Origin: Mesorhizobium sp. CA14
Lineage (GTDB): Bacteria > Pseudomonadota > Alphaproteobacteria > Rhizobiales > Rhizobiaceae
Length of the DNA: 64,000 bases
Direction: 5' to 3'
Assembly (NCBI RefSeq): GCF_020165195.1
Contig: NZ_JAIUHR010000022.1
Span: 1 to 64,000 of the forward strand
Each line of letters opens with the position of its first letter. Position 1 is the first letter of the stretch. Position numbers and translations under genes: made by a program. This document shows, one piece after another, positions 19,359 to 27,738 of this stretch. Under the pieces are notes generated by a model, which was not told where the DNA came from, made no database searches, and worked only from the letters and a program-made list of their open reading frames with translations.

Positions 19359-20486
19359 ATGAAAGCTGATTTCTACGAAACGCTGGGCGTGCAAAAAGGC
19401 GCCGACGACAAGGAACTCAAGAGCGCTTTCCGCAAGCTCGCCATGCAGTTCCATCCCGATCGCAACCCTGGCGACCATGCCTGCGAGCACAAGTTCAAGG
19501 AAATCAACGAAGCCTACGAGACGCTGAAGGACCCGCAGAAGCGCGCCGCCTATGACCGTTTCGGCCACGCCGCCTTTGAGGGCGGCATGAACGGCGCGGC
19601 ACACGGCTTCGGCGCCGGCGGCTTCGCCGACATATTCGAGGATATCTTCGGCGACATGATGGGCGGCCGGCAGCGCCGTTCGTCGGGCGGCCGCGAACGC
19701 GGCGCCGACCTGCGCTACAATATGGAAATCACGCTGGAAGAAGCCTTTTCCGGCAGGACGGCGCAGATCCGCGTGCCGGCCTCCATCTCCTGCGCGGAAT
19801 GCTCCGGCAGCGGCGCCAAACCCGGCACGCAGCCGGTGACCTGCTCGATGTGCCACGGCCACGGCAAGGTGCGCGCCACGCAGGGCTTCTTCTCGATCGA
19901 GCGGACCTGCCCGCAATGCCAGGGCCGCGGCCAGACGATCAAGGACCCTTGCCCGAAATGCGCCGGCCAGGGCCGCGTCACCGAGGAACGCTCGCTGTCG
20001 GTCAACATCCCGGCCGGCATCGAGGACGGCACCCGCATCCGGCTTGCCAACGAGGGCGAGGCGGGCCTGCGCGGCGGACCATCCGGCGACCTTTACATCT
20101 TCCTGGCGGTCAAGCCGCACGAATTCTTCCAGCGCGACGGCGCCGATCTCTATTGCAAGGTGCCGATCTCGATGACGACGGCCGCCCTTGGCGGTTCCTT
20201 CGAGGTCACCACGCTGGACGGCACGCAGACCAAGGTGAAAGTGCCGGAAGGCACCCAGAACGGCCGCCAGTTCCGCTTGAAGGGCAAGGGCATGCCGGTG
20301 CTGCGCCAGCCGAATGTCGGCGACCTCTATATCCAGACGGCGGTCGAGACGCCGCAGAACCTGACGCGCCGCCAGCGCGAATTGCTGGAAGAGTTCGAGC
20401 AGCTTTCGTCCAAGGACAACTCGCCCCAGTCGAGCGGCTTTTTCGCCCGCATGAAGGACTTCTTCGAGTCGTTCGGCGAAAACTGA
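19359..20486 (+). CDS. dnaJ: Co-chaperone DnaJ (Hsp40)
   Basis: A 375-residue class-A J protein. The J domain (1-70) has HPD at 32-34, followed by a Gly/Phe region (75-120). A zinc-binding cysteine domain with four CxxCxGxG-type repeats (CAECSGSG, CSMCHGHG, CPQCQGRG, CPKCAGQG) covers about 145-205, then the C-terminal client domain. It stimulates DnaK ATP hydrolysis. The first repeat varies slightly, as in many alphaproteobacterial DnaJ proteins. Confidence 0.97.
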   Translation: MKADFYETLGVQKGADDKELKSAFRKLAMQFHPDRNPGDHACEHKFKEINEAYETLKDPQKRAAYDRFGHAAFEGGMNGAAHGFGAGGFADIFEDIFGDMMGGRQRRSSGGRERGADLRYNMEITLEEAFSGRTAQIRVPASISCAECSGSGAKPGTQPVTCSMCHGHGKVRATQGFFSIERTCPQCQGRGQTIKDPCPKCAGQGRVTEERSLSVNIPAGIEDGTRIRLANEGEAGLRGGPSGDLYIFLAVKPHEFFQRDGADLYCKVPISMTTAALGGSFEVTTLDGTQTKVKVPEGTQNGRQFRLKGKGMPVLRQPNVGDLYIQTAVETPQNLTRRQRELLEEFEQLSSKDNSPQSSGFFARMKDFFESFGEN

Positions 20487-20633
20487 TCGCCACAGCCCGC
20501 ATTACGCACGGCATCGGAAGGGCGACCCGCTGCCCAAGCGTCATCAACACCTTATGCCAGCTTGACGCCTTGCCTTGTTCCACCCACCTGCTAAGTAGCG
20601 GAGCGGGAGGCTGAGCATTGAGGAGAGCTCGTG

Positions 20634-21239
20634 ATGGCACGTAGTCCCGGGTTGCGCAAAGCGCTGGCCGAAAAATTCGACGACGAGCTGAAGTTCTTCA
20701 AAGGCTGGATCGACAAGCCGAAAACGGTCGGCTCGATCGTCCCCACCAGTTCCATCACCGCGCGCAAGATGGCGTCGATCGTCGATCCGAGATCGGGCCT
20801 GCCGGTGCTCGAAGTCGGGCCCGGCACCGGTGTCATCACCCGCGCCATCCTTGCCCAGGGCGTGAAGCCCGAAAACCTCTACGCGGTCGAATATTCGACC
20901 GACTTCGTGCGCCATCTGCGCGGGCTCTATCCCGGCGTCAACGTGATCGAGGGCGACGCCTTCAATCTCAATGCCACGCTCGGCGACAAGCGCGATATGG
21001 TGTTCGATTCGGTCGTTTCCGGCGTGCCGCTGCTCAACTTCCCGGTCGCCCAGCGTGTCGCCTATATCGAAAGCCTGCTCGACCGCATTCCCGCCGGACG
21101 GCCGATCGTGCAGCTGACCTACGGCCCGCTGTCGCCGATCCCGGCCGGGCGCGGCGACTACACGGTTGAGCATTTCGATTTCATCTTCCGCAACATCCCG
21201 CCGACGCAGCTGTGGATCTACCGGCGCGCAGGGCATTAG
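20634..21239 (+). CDS. pmtA: Phospholipid N-methyltransferase PmtA
   Basis: A 201-residue SAM-dependent methyltransferase of the Sinorhizobium PmtA type. It methylates phosphatidylethanolamine stepwise towards phosphatidylcholine at the inner membrane face. The SAM-binding motif LEVGPGTGVITRAIL starts near residue 55. The N-terminal basic amphipathic segment (LRKALAEKFDDELKFFKGW) fits membrane attachment. ATG 20634 follows AGGAGAG; a GTG directly before it is less likely. The place after dnaJ matches other rhizobia. Confidence 0.88.
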   Translation: MARSPGLRKALAEKFDDELKFFKGWIDKPKTVGSIVPTSSITARKMASIVDPRSGLPVLEVGPGTGVITRAILAQGVKPENLYAVEYSTDFVRHLRGLYPGVNVIEGDAFNLNATLGDKRDMVFDSVVSGVPLLNFPVAQRVAYIESLLDRIPAGRPIVQLTYGPLSPIPAGRGDYTVEHFDFIFRNIPPTQLWIYRRAGH

Positions 21240-21337
21240 GGATAAGGGAGCAAGGCAGCAGGGGAATAGGGATGAACGGTTCAGCTTCCACGCCCACCCT
21301 GCTGCCCTACTGCCTTACTCCCCATTCCCTTAGCGAA
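21240..21337. repeat. Large imperfect intergenic palindrome
   Basis: The left arm reads TAAGGGAGCAAGGCAGCAGG. The reverse complement of the right arm reads TAAGGGAATGGGGAGTAAGGCAGTAGGGC, so the region folds on itself with small bulges. The purine-rich GGGAATA/AAGGCAGTA words repeat within each arm. It occupies nearly the whole gap between pmtA and the FMN reductase gene. Confidence 0.6.
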
Positions 21338-21345
21338 GCGAGCCA

Positions 21346-21942
21346 ATGGCAGTGATCCCAAGAATCCTCGTCTTCGCCGGCTCGGCCCGGAACGGCGCCT
21401 TCAGCGGCCGGACCGCCGATGTGGCGCAGAAGGAACTGGCCTTGCAGGGCGCGGAGGTGACGCGCATCTCGCTCGGCGACTATCCGCTGCCGATCATGGA
21501 CGAGGACCTGGAAAAGGAAAAAGGCATCCCCGAGAACGCGATCAGGCTCGGCCGCCAGATCGCCGCGCATGAAGGCTTGCTCATCGCGACGCCCGAATAT
21601 AACGGCTCGATCCCGCCATTGCTCAAGAACGCGATCGACTGGGTGAGCCGGATACGGCTCGAGGGCAGCCGCACGTTCAGGCCGCTGGCCGGCAAGCCGG
21701 TCGGGCTCTGCTCGTCCTCCGGGGGCAAGTTCGCCGGCATACGTTGCATCAACCATCTGCGCGCGGTGCTGGTGCGCTGCCAGATGGAGGTGATCACGCC
21801 CGAATGCTCGGTCTCCGAGGCAGGCGAAGCCTTCGCCGAGGACGGACAATTCAGGGACGCCAGACTACACCAATCGATGGAGCGCCTATGCCGCACACTG
21901 ATCGAAACCTCGCGCATGCTATCCACCCGGATCGAGGCGTGA
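21346..21942 (+). CDS. NADPH-dependent FMN reductase
   Basis: A 198-residue flavodoxin-like reductase. GSARNGAFS at residues 12-20 binds the FMN phosphate, and TPEYNGSIPPLLKNAIDWVSR at about 87-107 (first 20 shown in part) is the family signature. It transfers electrons from NAD(P)H to FMN, quinones or metal ions; the true acceptor is unknown. It could in principle feed the luciferase-like enzymes encoded at 4.7 and 9.7 kb, but no linkage shows this. pyrF follows after 23 bp on the same strand. Confidence 0.88.
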   Translation: MAVIPRILVFAGSARNGAFSGRTADVAQKELALQGAEVTRISLGDYPLPIMDEDLEKEKGIPENAIRLGRQIAAHEGLLIATPEYNGSIPPLLKNAIDWVSRIRLEGSRTFRPLAGKPVGLCSSSGGKFAGIRCINHLRAVLVRCQMEVITPECSVSEAGEAFAEDGQFRDARLHQSMERLCRTLIETSRMLSTRIEA

Positions 21943-21965
21943 TCAATTTCGCGGAGGCCGACACC

Positions 21966-22649
21966 ATGCGAGACAGGCTGATCGTTGGGCTGGACCTGCC
22001 GACGCTGAAAGAGGCCGAGAGAGCGGTGCGCGAGCTCGAAGGCACTGTTTCCTTCTACAAGATCGGCTACCAGCTCGCCTTTGCCGGCGGGTTGGATTTC
22101 GCGCGGGAGCTCGCCAGCGGCGGCACCAAAGTGTTCCTCGACATGAAGCTGCTCGATATCGACAACACGGTCGCCAAGGGCGTCGAGAACATCGTCAAGA
22201 TGGGCATGACGATGCTGACGCTGCATGCCTATCCCAAAACCATGAGAGCGGCTGTCGAGGCGTCCAAGGGCAGCGAGCTCTGCCTGCTTGGCGTGACGGT
22301 ACTGACCTCGATGGACGAGCAGGACGTGATCGACGCCGGCTATGAATACGACCCGCACACGCTGGTGCTCAGGCGCTCCGAACAGGCGCTGCATGCCGGC
22401 ATGGGCGGCATCGTCTGCTCGGCGGAAGAGGCCGAAGCGGTGCGCCGCATCGTCGGACCCGACCTGGCTGTGGTGACGCCGGGCATCCGGCCGGCGGGCA
22501 GCGACCATGGCGACCAAAAACGCGTGGTGACGCCGGCGCAGGCGATCCGCAATGGCTCCAGCCATCTGGTCGTCGGCCGGCCGATTGTCGCCGCGCCTGA
22601 TCGCCGCGCCGCGGCAGAGACGATCCTCGCGGAAATGCAATCGGCCTGA
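21966..22649 (+). CDS. pyrF: Orotidine 5'-phosphate decarboxylase
   Basis: A 227-residue enzyme for the last step of UMP synthesis. The catalytic DxKxxD motif is visible in FLDMKLLDIDNT (K60 region), with GTVSFYKIGYQLAF and the phosphate-binding VVTPGIRPAGSDHGDQKR loop. ATG 21966 is preceded by GGAGG. The frame is open upstream to 21744, but that part overlaps the FMN reductase gene and is not PyrF. Its stop TGA is the first base triplet of a MITE-like repeat. Confidence 0.96.
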   Translation: MRDRLIVGLDLPTLKEAERAVRELEGTVSFYKIGYQLAFAGGLDFARELASGGTKVFLDMKLLDIDNTVAKGVENIVKMGMTMLTLHAYPKTMRAAVEASKGSELCLLGVTVLTSMDEQDVIDAGYEYDPHTLVLRRSEQALHAGMGGIVCSAEEAEAVRRIVGPDLAVVTPGIRPAGSDHGDQKRVVTPAQAIRNGSSHLVVGRPIVAAPDRRAAAETILAEMQSA

Positions 22650-22793
22650 GGACCAGTTCGGAAACTCTACTGCGGCGGTCATCCGGCGGCGTTTTCTGCG
22701 CTTCCGGTGCTCACGTACTTTAAGTACGCTCCGCTCCGGTTCTCGAAAACACCACCAGCTGCCTCACCGGAGCGACTTTCGGAACTGGTCCTC
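22648..22793. repeat. MITE-like palindromic repeat, copy A
   Basis: A 146-bp element whose ends, GAGGACCAGTTCGGAAA and TTTCGGAACTGGTCCTC, pair almost perfectly. The inside shares GGCGGTCATC, TTTTCTGCGCTTCC and GGTTCTCGAAA with copies at 32.66 and 55.17 kb. An inner ACGTACTTTAAGTACG palindrome is particular to this copy. It begins inside the pyrF stop codon and ends 29 bases before the next gene. Confidence 0.8.
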
Positions 22794-22822
22794 GTTCGCG
22801 AAAAACAGACAGGAGAAAAAGA

Positions 22823-23110
22823 ATGCCGAAGGGATATTGGATCGCCCGCGTCGATGTGCGCGACGCCGAGGGCTACAAGGACTATGTCGCCGCCGCGAAG
22901 CTCGCCTTCGATCGCTTTGGCGCCAAATTCCTGGCGCGCGGCGGTGAGCATGAAAAGGCCGAAGGGCCGGGGCGCGCCCGCAACGTCATCATCGAGTTCG
23001 AATCGCTGGCGGCGGCGCATGACTGCTACCACTCGCCGGAATACCAGCACGCCGTCGCCATCCGCCAGAAAGTGGCCGACGGCGAGATCGTGCTGGTCGA
23101 GGGCGTTTAG
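22823..23110 (+). CDS. DUF1330 family protein
   Basis: A 95-residue protein with the DUF1330 ferredoxin-like fold (dimeric alpha-beta barrel group). It starts MPKGYWIARVDVRDAEGYKD and contains FLARGG and VIIEFESLAAAHDCYHSPEYQ, the usual conserved stretches. The family has no settled function; similar folds include small monooxygenases. AGGAGAAAAAG gives a strong ribosome site. Its stop codon interlocks with that of the convergent ATP-grasp gene (TTAG at 23107-23110). Confidence 0.9.
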   Translation: MPKGYWIARVDVRDAEGYKDYVAAAKLAFDRFGAKFLARGGEHEKAEGPGRARNVIIEFESLAAAHDCYHSPEYQHAVAIRQKVADGEIVLVEGV

Positions 23111-24168
23111 TCAGCAAAAAGCCGGTTGGCGGCGGTCTCTGCCAGCGCGTCGGCCAGGCTCATGCCCCATTGCTTTCGGCAATAGTCGCGGAAATCGAAG
23201 CAAGGCAGGCCGGGGCAGACTTCGAACTCGATGAGATGGACGGTGTCGTCGGGCTCGACCCTGAAGTCGACGGAAAAGACATCTTTCAGGCCGAGACCGC
23301 ATATCAATTTCTGCGCGATGGCGCGGATTTTCCGATCCGCCTCCGGCTGACTGGCGCCGACGGCCTCAAGTTCCGGCTCGGCATAGATGCCAGCATCCTT
23401 CGCCGCCTGGCCGGTCTCGCCATAGAGCGCCATCGAGTCGGCCATGGTCTGGAAGTCGCCGCCGGAATCGACGAAGAAAATGCCCAAAGCCTCGACGCCG
23501 GCTTCTTCCTTCAACCCAAGAAAGCTCGCCCGCACGTTGCGGCCGGCGACATAGGGCTGGACGACGACATCGTCGCGGTAATGCGAAAAAACGCGCCGGC
23601 TAAGCTCCAGCGCATGATCGAGATCGGCGATGCGCGAATCCGGCCAGATGCCGATCTTGGCGCCGAGCCGGTTGGGTTTCACGAACCAGCCCTTGGGCGA
23701 AGCAGGCGGCTCGACCAGCCATGCGCCATTGCGCGCTAGGCCGGCCCGTGGCGCCGGCAGGCCGAGCGCGCCGAGCACGGCGCCTGAACGCAGCTTGTCC
23801 TGGCAGAGCGCGAACAGCGAATCGTCTGCGCCGATGGTGCGCAGCCCGTTCAGCCGCGCCAGCGCCGGCGCCACACCGCCACGGAAATAAGCGATGCCGT
23901 CGGTCAGCGTCCAGACCAGCGTCGTTGCCGGATCGGCTTTCGCCAGGATCGGCGTCGCGTGGTCGAGCTCGACAGGCTCGAAGGCGAGGCCGCGCTTTTC
24001 GCAAGCCCCGGCGAGCCGGCCGAACTCCGGCTTAAGGTCGGTCGATTGCGCCAGATAGGACGAGATTTCCAGGGCACGATCCGCCGGGTAGCCGTCGGCG
24101 GACAGGCGGTCGAGGCAGGCCTTTTCCGGTTCGTAGACGAGGATGAGAGTCGGCTTGTCCTGCGGCAT
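23107..24168 (-). CDS. Orphan ATP-grasp (D-Ala-D-Ala ligase-like) protein
   Basis: A 353-residue protein. The N-terminal part is Rossmann-like (TLILVYEPEKACL). An ATP-grasp domain covers about 120-345, with KGWFVKPNRLGAKIGI as the ATP lysine region, VVVQPYVAGRNVRASFLG, and acidic metal ligands in FSVDFRVEPDDTVHLIEFEV and VCPGLPC. ATP-grasp enzymes join an acyl phosphate to an amine or thiol; this one's substrates are unknown. The N-terminal region differs from Ddl. No biosynthetic partner is adjacent, so it may make or modify a small peptide alone. Confidence 0.8.
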   Translation of the reverse strand: MPQDKPTLILVYEPEKACLDRLSADGYPADRALEISSYLAQSTDLKPEFGRLAGACEKRGLAFEPVELDHATPILAKADPATTLVWTLTDGIAYFRGGVAPALARLNGLRTIGADDSLFALCQDKLRSGAVLGALGLPAPRAGLARNGAWLVEPPASPKGWFVKPNRLGAKIGIWPDSRIADLDHALELSRRVFSHYRDDVVVQPYVAGRNVRASFLGLKEEAGVEALGIFFVDSGGDFQTMADSMALYGETGQAAKDAGIYAEPELEAVGASQPEADRKIRAIAQKLICGLGLKDVFSVDFRVEPDDTVHLIEFEVCPGLPCFDFRDYCRKQWGMSLADALAETAANRLFAD

Positions 24169-24266
24169 GGACGTCTGCCCTGGTCAAAATCAGAGCGCTA
24201 CCATCGCACGGCCGCGGCAATCGGCTTGCGGGAAACCGACCGGCGCGGGCGGATGCGTGACAGCGT

Positions 24267-25145
24267 TCAGGCGATCAGCACGCGCGGCTCGAAGCGGCCT
24301 TTGACGGGAATGTCGAGCAGGAAGGTCATGCCGGCCTGCGGATCGAGCGCGCGCTGCTTCTCGTCCTTGCCTTTCCAGGCGGAGGTAACCGCCAGCCGGT
24401 CCGCTTTTGCACCGACAAAGGCCGGACAGGAGGCCTGTGTCACCGGCATGGCGATCTCGCGCAGCAGCGTGCCGTCCGGCGCATAGGCCTTCACCGCCTT
24501 GCCGCCCCAGACGGCATTCCACAGCACGCCGTCGCGGTCGACGACCGAACCGTCGACATAGCCTTTCGAGGAGCGATGATCGACGAACACCTTCGGCTCG
24601 CCCTCGGGTAGGCCGGTCGCCGGATCGCAGGCAACGCGCATCAGAAGCCCGGTCGCGGTGTCGGTGTAATAGGCGATCGTCCCATCCTCGGAAAAACAGA
24701 TCGAGTTCGAGACGGTGATGTCGGAAAACAGCCGGCGCAATTCGCCCTTGAAGAACCAGTAGATCGAGCCGGCGCCCTTCTCCTCGCCCTTGCCCATCGT
24801 GCCGGTCCAGAAAGCGCCGCAAGGATGGACGCGGGAATCGTTGGAGCGCGTCAGCGGATTGTCGGCCTCGATCGGCGTGTGCAGCGTCAGCCTACCGGTT
24901 TTCACATCCCGGACCTGCAGGCCGATCTCCGTCGCGATCAGCTGGCGGTCGGCGTCGATGACGGCGATGGCGCTGGCCATGACGCCGAGATCATGGATTT
25001 TCAGCGCGCGGGCGAGCGGCTTTTCCAGAAGCTTGCCATTGACGATGTCGAACCAAAACAGCGTGTCGGTGGCGGGATCGTAGCTCGGGCCCTCGCCGAG
25101 CTCGCAGATATGGTCGGAAAAAACCGAAACGCCGTCCATTGTCAT
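24267..25145 (-). CDS. SMP-30/gluconolactonase family sugar lactonase
   Basis: A 292-residue six-bladed propeller hydrolase that opens aldonolactones. Family features are CELGEGPSYDPATDTLFWFDI near the N terminus (metal glutamate), NDSRVHPCGAFWTGTMG near residue 105 (metal Asn), and DGSVVDRDGVLW near residue 200 (metal Asp). It is the last gene of an operon with dgoA and dgoK (ATGA overlap with dgoA), so D-galactono-lactone is the likely substrate. That is inference from context. Confidence 0.88.
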   Translation of the reverse strand: MTMDGVSVFSDHICELGEGPSYDPATDTLFWFDIVNGKLLEKPLARALKIHDLGVMASAIAVIDADRQLIATEIGLQVRDVKTGRLTLHTPIEADNPLTRSNDSRVHPCGAFWTGTMGKGEEKGAGSIYWFFKGELRRLFSDITVSNSICFSEDGTIAYYTDTATGLLMRVACDPATGLPEGEPKVFVDHRSSKGYVDGSVVDRDGVLWNAVWGGKAVKAYAPDGTLLREIAMPVTQASCPAFVGAKADRLAVTSAWKGKDEKQRALDPQAGMTFLLDIPVKGRFEPRVLIA

Positions 25146-25777
25146 CCTCCGAAGGCTTCGTCCCAGGCGGCGACCGCGGCGCGGGCGCGCTGCCCCACCT
25201 CCTCGACCGTCATGCCTGGCTTGTAGAGGCTGGACCCCAGGCCGAAGACGCGGATGCCGACCGCCTTGTAGCCGGCAAAATCTCTGTCGGAAACGCCGCC
25301 GACCGCGCCGATCAAGGTGGCCGGCGGCAGGACGGCACGCACCGCCGCAATGCCGCTCGATCCAAGCACGCTCGCGGGGAAGAATTTCAGCGCCGAGGCC
25401 CCTAACCGGATCGCCTGGAAGGCTTCGGTGGGCGTGAACACGCCGGGCATGGTCACCATACCGTGATGCATGGCGCGCCCCATGACCTCGGCATCGATGT
25501 TGGGGCTGACGAGCAACTTGCCGCCGGCCTTATGCAAGGCATCGACATCTGCCGCCGTCAGCACCGTGCCGGCGCCGATCAGCGCGCTTTGCGGCAGCGC
25601 CTTGACCAGATCGGCGATGGAGACGAACGGCTCCGGCGAATTGAGCGGCACTTCGATCGCCTCGATGCCGGCGTCGTAGATCGCCCGGCCGATCGCCACG
25701 GCCTCGGACGGCTTCAGGCCGCGCAGGATGGCGACAAGCCCGCGCTTGAGCTTCGGGAAGGGTGCGGTCTGGCTCAT
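25142..25777 (-). CDS. dgoA: 2-dehydro-3-deoxy-6-phosphogalactonate aldolase
   Basis: A 211-residue class-I KDPG/KDPGal aldolase. E42 in IEVPLNSPEP and the Schiff-base lysine K131 in ALKFFPAS are present. LNSP is the form seen in DgoA-type enzymes rather than the TLRTP of KDPG aldolase Eda. It cleaves KDPGal to pyruvate and glyceraldehyde 3-phosphate. ATGA overlaps on both sides (dgoK upstream, lactonase downstream) show translational coupling. Confidence 0.93.
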   Translation of the reverse strand: MSQTAPFPKLKRGLVAILRGLKPSEAVAIGRAIYDAGIEAIEVPLNSPEPFVSIADLVKALPQSALIGAGTVLTAADVDALHKAGGKLLVSPNIDAEVMGRAMHHGMVTMPGVFTPTEAFQAIRLGASALKFFPASVLGSSGIAAVRAVLPPATLIGAVGGVSDRDFAGYKAVGIRVFGLGSSLYKPGMTVEEVGQRARAAVAAWDEAFGG

Positions 25778-26709
25778 GAAGCGCCTCCAATCATGCCGTT
25801 CTCGCGCGCGGCCTCGACAAGGCCGGCACGCACCGCTTCATCGGCGTCCACGCTGCGGAAAGCAAGGCCGGCAAAACCGAGCGCCGCGCCATAAAGCGTG
25901 GCCAGCGCGCCCGAGGCGATGAGCGCCACCGGCGCTTCGCTGGCGCCGTAGCGCCGCTTCGCCGAGGCGATCTCGCCGCCGATCAGCAGCCCGGACAGGC
26001 ATGCCGCGGCGTCGGCGGGCTGCAGATCCTGCAGAAGTCCGGCGGCGCGGATGGCAAACAGTTTCGAGGTGACGTCGCCGCCTTCGCCCAAGGCCCGCTC
26101 GCACCATTGCCGGAAGAACGGGCTGTCCGCCGCGACCGGAGCGGGATGCTCGCCCAGCGAATGTTTCAGGATCGAGTGCGTGGCCAGGACGGAAAACAAT
26201 TCGCCGGTCGGCCAGGTGCAAAAACCTTCGACCGCGCCGTCCGCGACCGCGACCCATTTCGAATGCGTGCCCGGCATGCAGACGAGACGGCGTCCTTTTG
26301 CCGGCAAACCGGCGCCGGCAAGCTGGGTTTCCTCGCCGCGCATGACGTCCGGCGCGTCGGCCAGGCGCTGCGCGAGGCCGGGCACGATGCGGATGTCGCG
26401 GCTCGAGCCCTCGACGCGGGCGGCGCCGCGCAAAATGGCGCCGATCGGCGCCGGCACGGTGACGTAGGGCGCCTCGATCCAGCCCTGCCGCGAACCGGCC
26501 ATGCCGCAGATGATGACGGGCAGCGTGTCCGGCGCGCCCATGGCGGCAAGGTGGCCTTCCAGCACACTGGCAAAACCCTTTTCGCGGGCGGTGATCAGCC
26601 CGTCATCGCCGCGCCGCTCGGCAAGCACCTTGCCCGTGCCGTCGAGCAGCCAGGCCCTGAGCCTGGTCGTGCCCCAGTCGAGCGCGGCGACCGCCGGTGC
26701 CGGGCTCAC
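25774..26709 (-). CDS. dgoK: 2-dehydro-3-deoxygalactonokinase
   Basis: A 311-residue kinase of the DgoK family. It starts VSPAPAVAALDWGTTRLRAW, where DWGTT is the first phosphate-binding loop of the ASKHA fold. MAGSRQGWIEAPYV and CMPGTHSKWV (family motif) follow. It phosphorylates 2-dehydro-3-deoxygalactonate with ATP. The frame is open upstream to 26823, but homology begins at the GTG at 26709, which overlaps the SDR stop as GTGA. It is coupled downstream to dgoA. Confidence 0.93.
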   Translation of the reverse strand: MSPAPAVAALDWGTTRLRAWLLDGTGKVLAERRGDDGLITAREKGFASVLEGHLAAMGAPDTLPVIICGMAGSRQGWIEAPYVTVPAPIGAILRGAARVEGSSRDIRIVPGLAQRLADAPDVMRGEETQLAGAGLPAKGRRLVCMPGTHSKWVAVADGAVEGFCTWPTGELFSVLATHSILKHSLGEHPAPVAADSPFFRQWCERALGEGGDVTSKLFAIRAAGLLQDLQPADAAACLSGLLIGGEIASAKRRYGASEAPVALIASGALATLYGAALGFAGLAFRSVDADEAVRAGLVEAARENGMIGGAS

Positions 26710-27473
26710 AGGAAGCCTCCATCGACGATCAGCATCTGGGCGGTCAGCATGCGCGAGGCGTCCGACGCCAGGAACAGCACCGTGCCCACCATGTCGTCGG
26801 GCTGCATGACATCCTTGATGCATTGCTTGGCGACATGGGCGGCGAGCGCCTCGTCGGTGACCCAGAGCTCGCGCTGCCGTTCGGTGATGACCCAGCCTGG
26901 CGCCACCGCGTTGACGCGGATGCGGTCCTGCCCAAGCTTGCCGGCAAGGCCCTTGGTGAGGCCGAGTATGCCCGCTTTGGCCGCGGTGTAGGCCGGCATA
27001 TCGGGGTGGTTGATCAGATACGAGGTGGAGGTGAAGTTGATGATCGAGCCGCCGCCGGCGCGCTTCATGCCGGGCGCCACGGCCTGGGCGGTGAAGAAAT
27101 GCGGGCGCAGGTTGATGGCAAGATTGTTGTCCCAGAACTCGACGGTGACGTCTTCCACCGCGTGACGCTCGTCGAGCGCGGCGTTGTTGACCAGCACGGT
27201 GACGTCGCCATGCGCCTCGGCCGCCTTGACAACGGCTGCACGCAGCGCCTCGATGTCGCGCAGGTCGGCCTTGAGATAGAGCGGGCGGCGGCCAAGCTCC
27301 TTCTCCAATCGGTCGGCAAGGGCCAAGCTTGGCTTGTCAGCGATGTCGATGAAAGCGACCCTGGCGCCCTGCCGCACAAAACCTTCGGTCAGCGCCGCGC
27401 CGATGCCGGAGCCGCCGCCGGTGATCAGCACCGAGGCGCCGTCGAGGTCGGCGAAACGCGCCGATGGCATCAT
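26706..27473 (-). CDS. SDR-family dehydrogenase (probable galactose/aldose dehydrogenase)
   Basis: A 255-residue classical short-chain dehydrogenase. TGGGSGIG at 18-25 binds NAD(P), NNAA follows near 96-99, the active-site Ser lies near 149-151, and Y162-x3-K166 is in AYTAAKAG. The aspartate in FIDIAD favours NAD. As first gene of the dgoK-dgoA-lactonase operon, it most likely oxidises D-galactose to its lactone, though another C6 sugar is possible. ATG 27473 follows GGGAGAAGAG; in-frame sequence to 27584 is not SDR-like. Confidence 0.85.
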   Translation of the reverse strand: MMPSARFADLDGASVLITGGGSGIGAALTEGFVRQGARVAFIDIADKPSLALADRLEKELGRRPLYLKADLRDIEALRAAVVKAAEAHGDVTVLVNNAALDERHAVEDVTVEFWDNNLAINLRPHFFTAQAVAPGMKRAGGGSIINFTSTSYLINHPDMPAYTAAKAGILGLTKGLAGKLGQDRIRVNAVAPGWVITERQRELWVTDEALAAHVAKQCIKDVMQPDDMVGTVLFLASDASRMLTAQMLIVDGGFL

Positions 27474-27576
27474 GATCTCTTCTCCCGTTTTGCCGGCGCG
27501 CATCCTAGCCACGCCGGGCCCGGGGGCAAGGACGAAATGGTGGGTTCGGTAGCTTATGTCCGACAAATGAGCGCTG

Positions 27577-27705
27577 CTCCTCACCCAACCTCCGCTTCGC
27601 TCGGCCGACCTCTCCCCGAGGGGAGAGGAGATTGCCGGCGTTGGCGCCAGTCTTTTCTCCCCTCGGGGAGAAGGTGGCCGCGAAGCGGCCGCATGAGGGG
27701 GCCGG
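27577..27705. repeat. RIME-like inverted pair
   Basis: Two related blocks face each other: CCTCACCCAACCTCCGCTTC...CTCTCCCCGAGGGGAGAGG and TTTTCTCCCCTCGGGGAGAAGGTGG...GCATGAGG. They are linked by about 30 bases containing GCCGGCGTTGGCGCC. The pair fills the gap between the galactose operon and the GGDEF-EAL gene. Confidence 0.75.
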
Positions 27706-27738
27706 CGCAGTCACATGCGGTTAGTCGCCGCGAATTGG

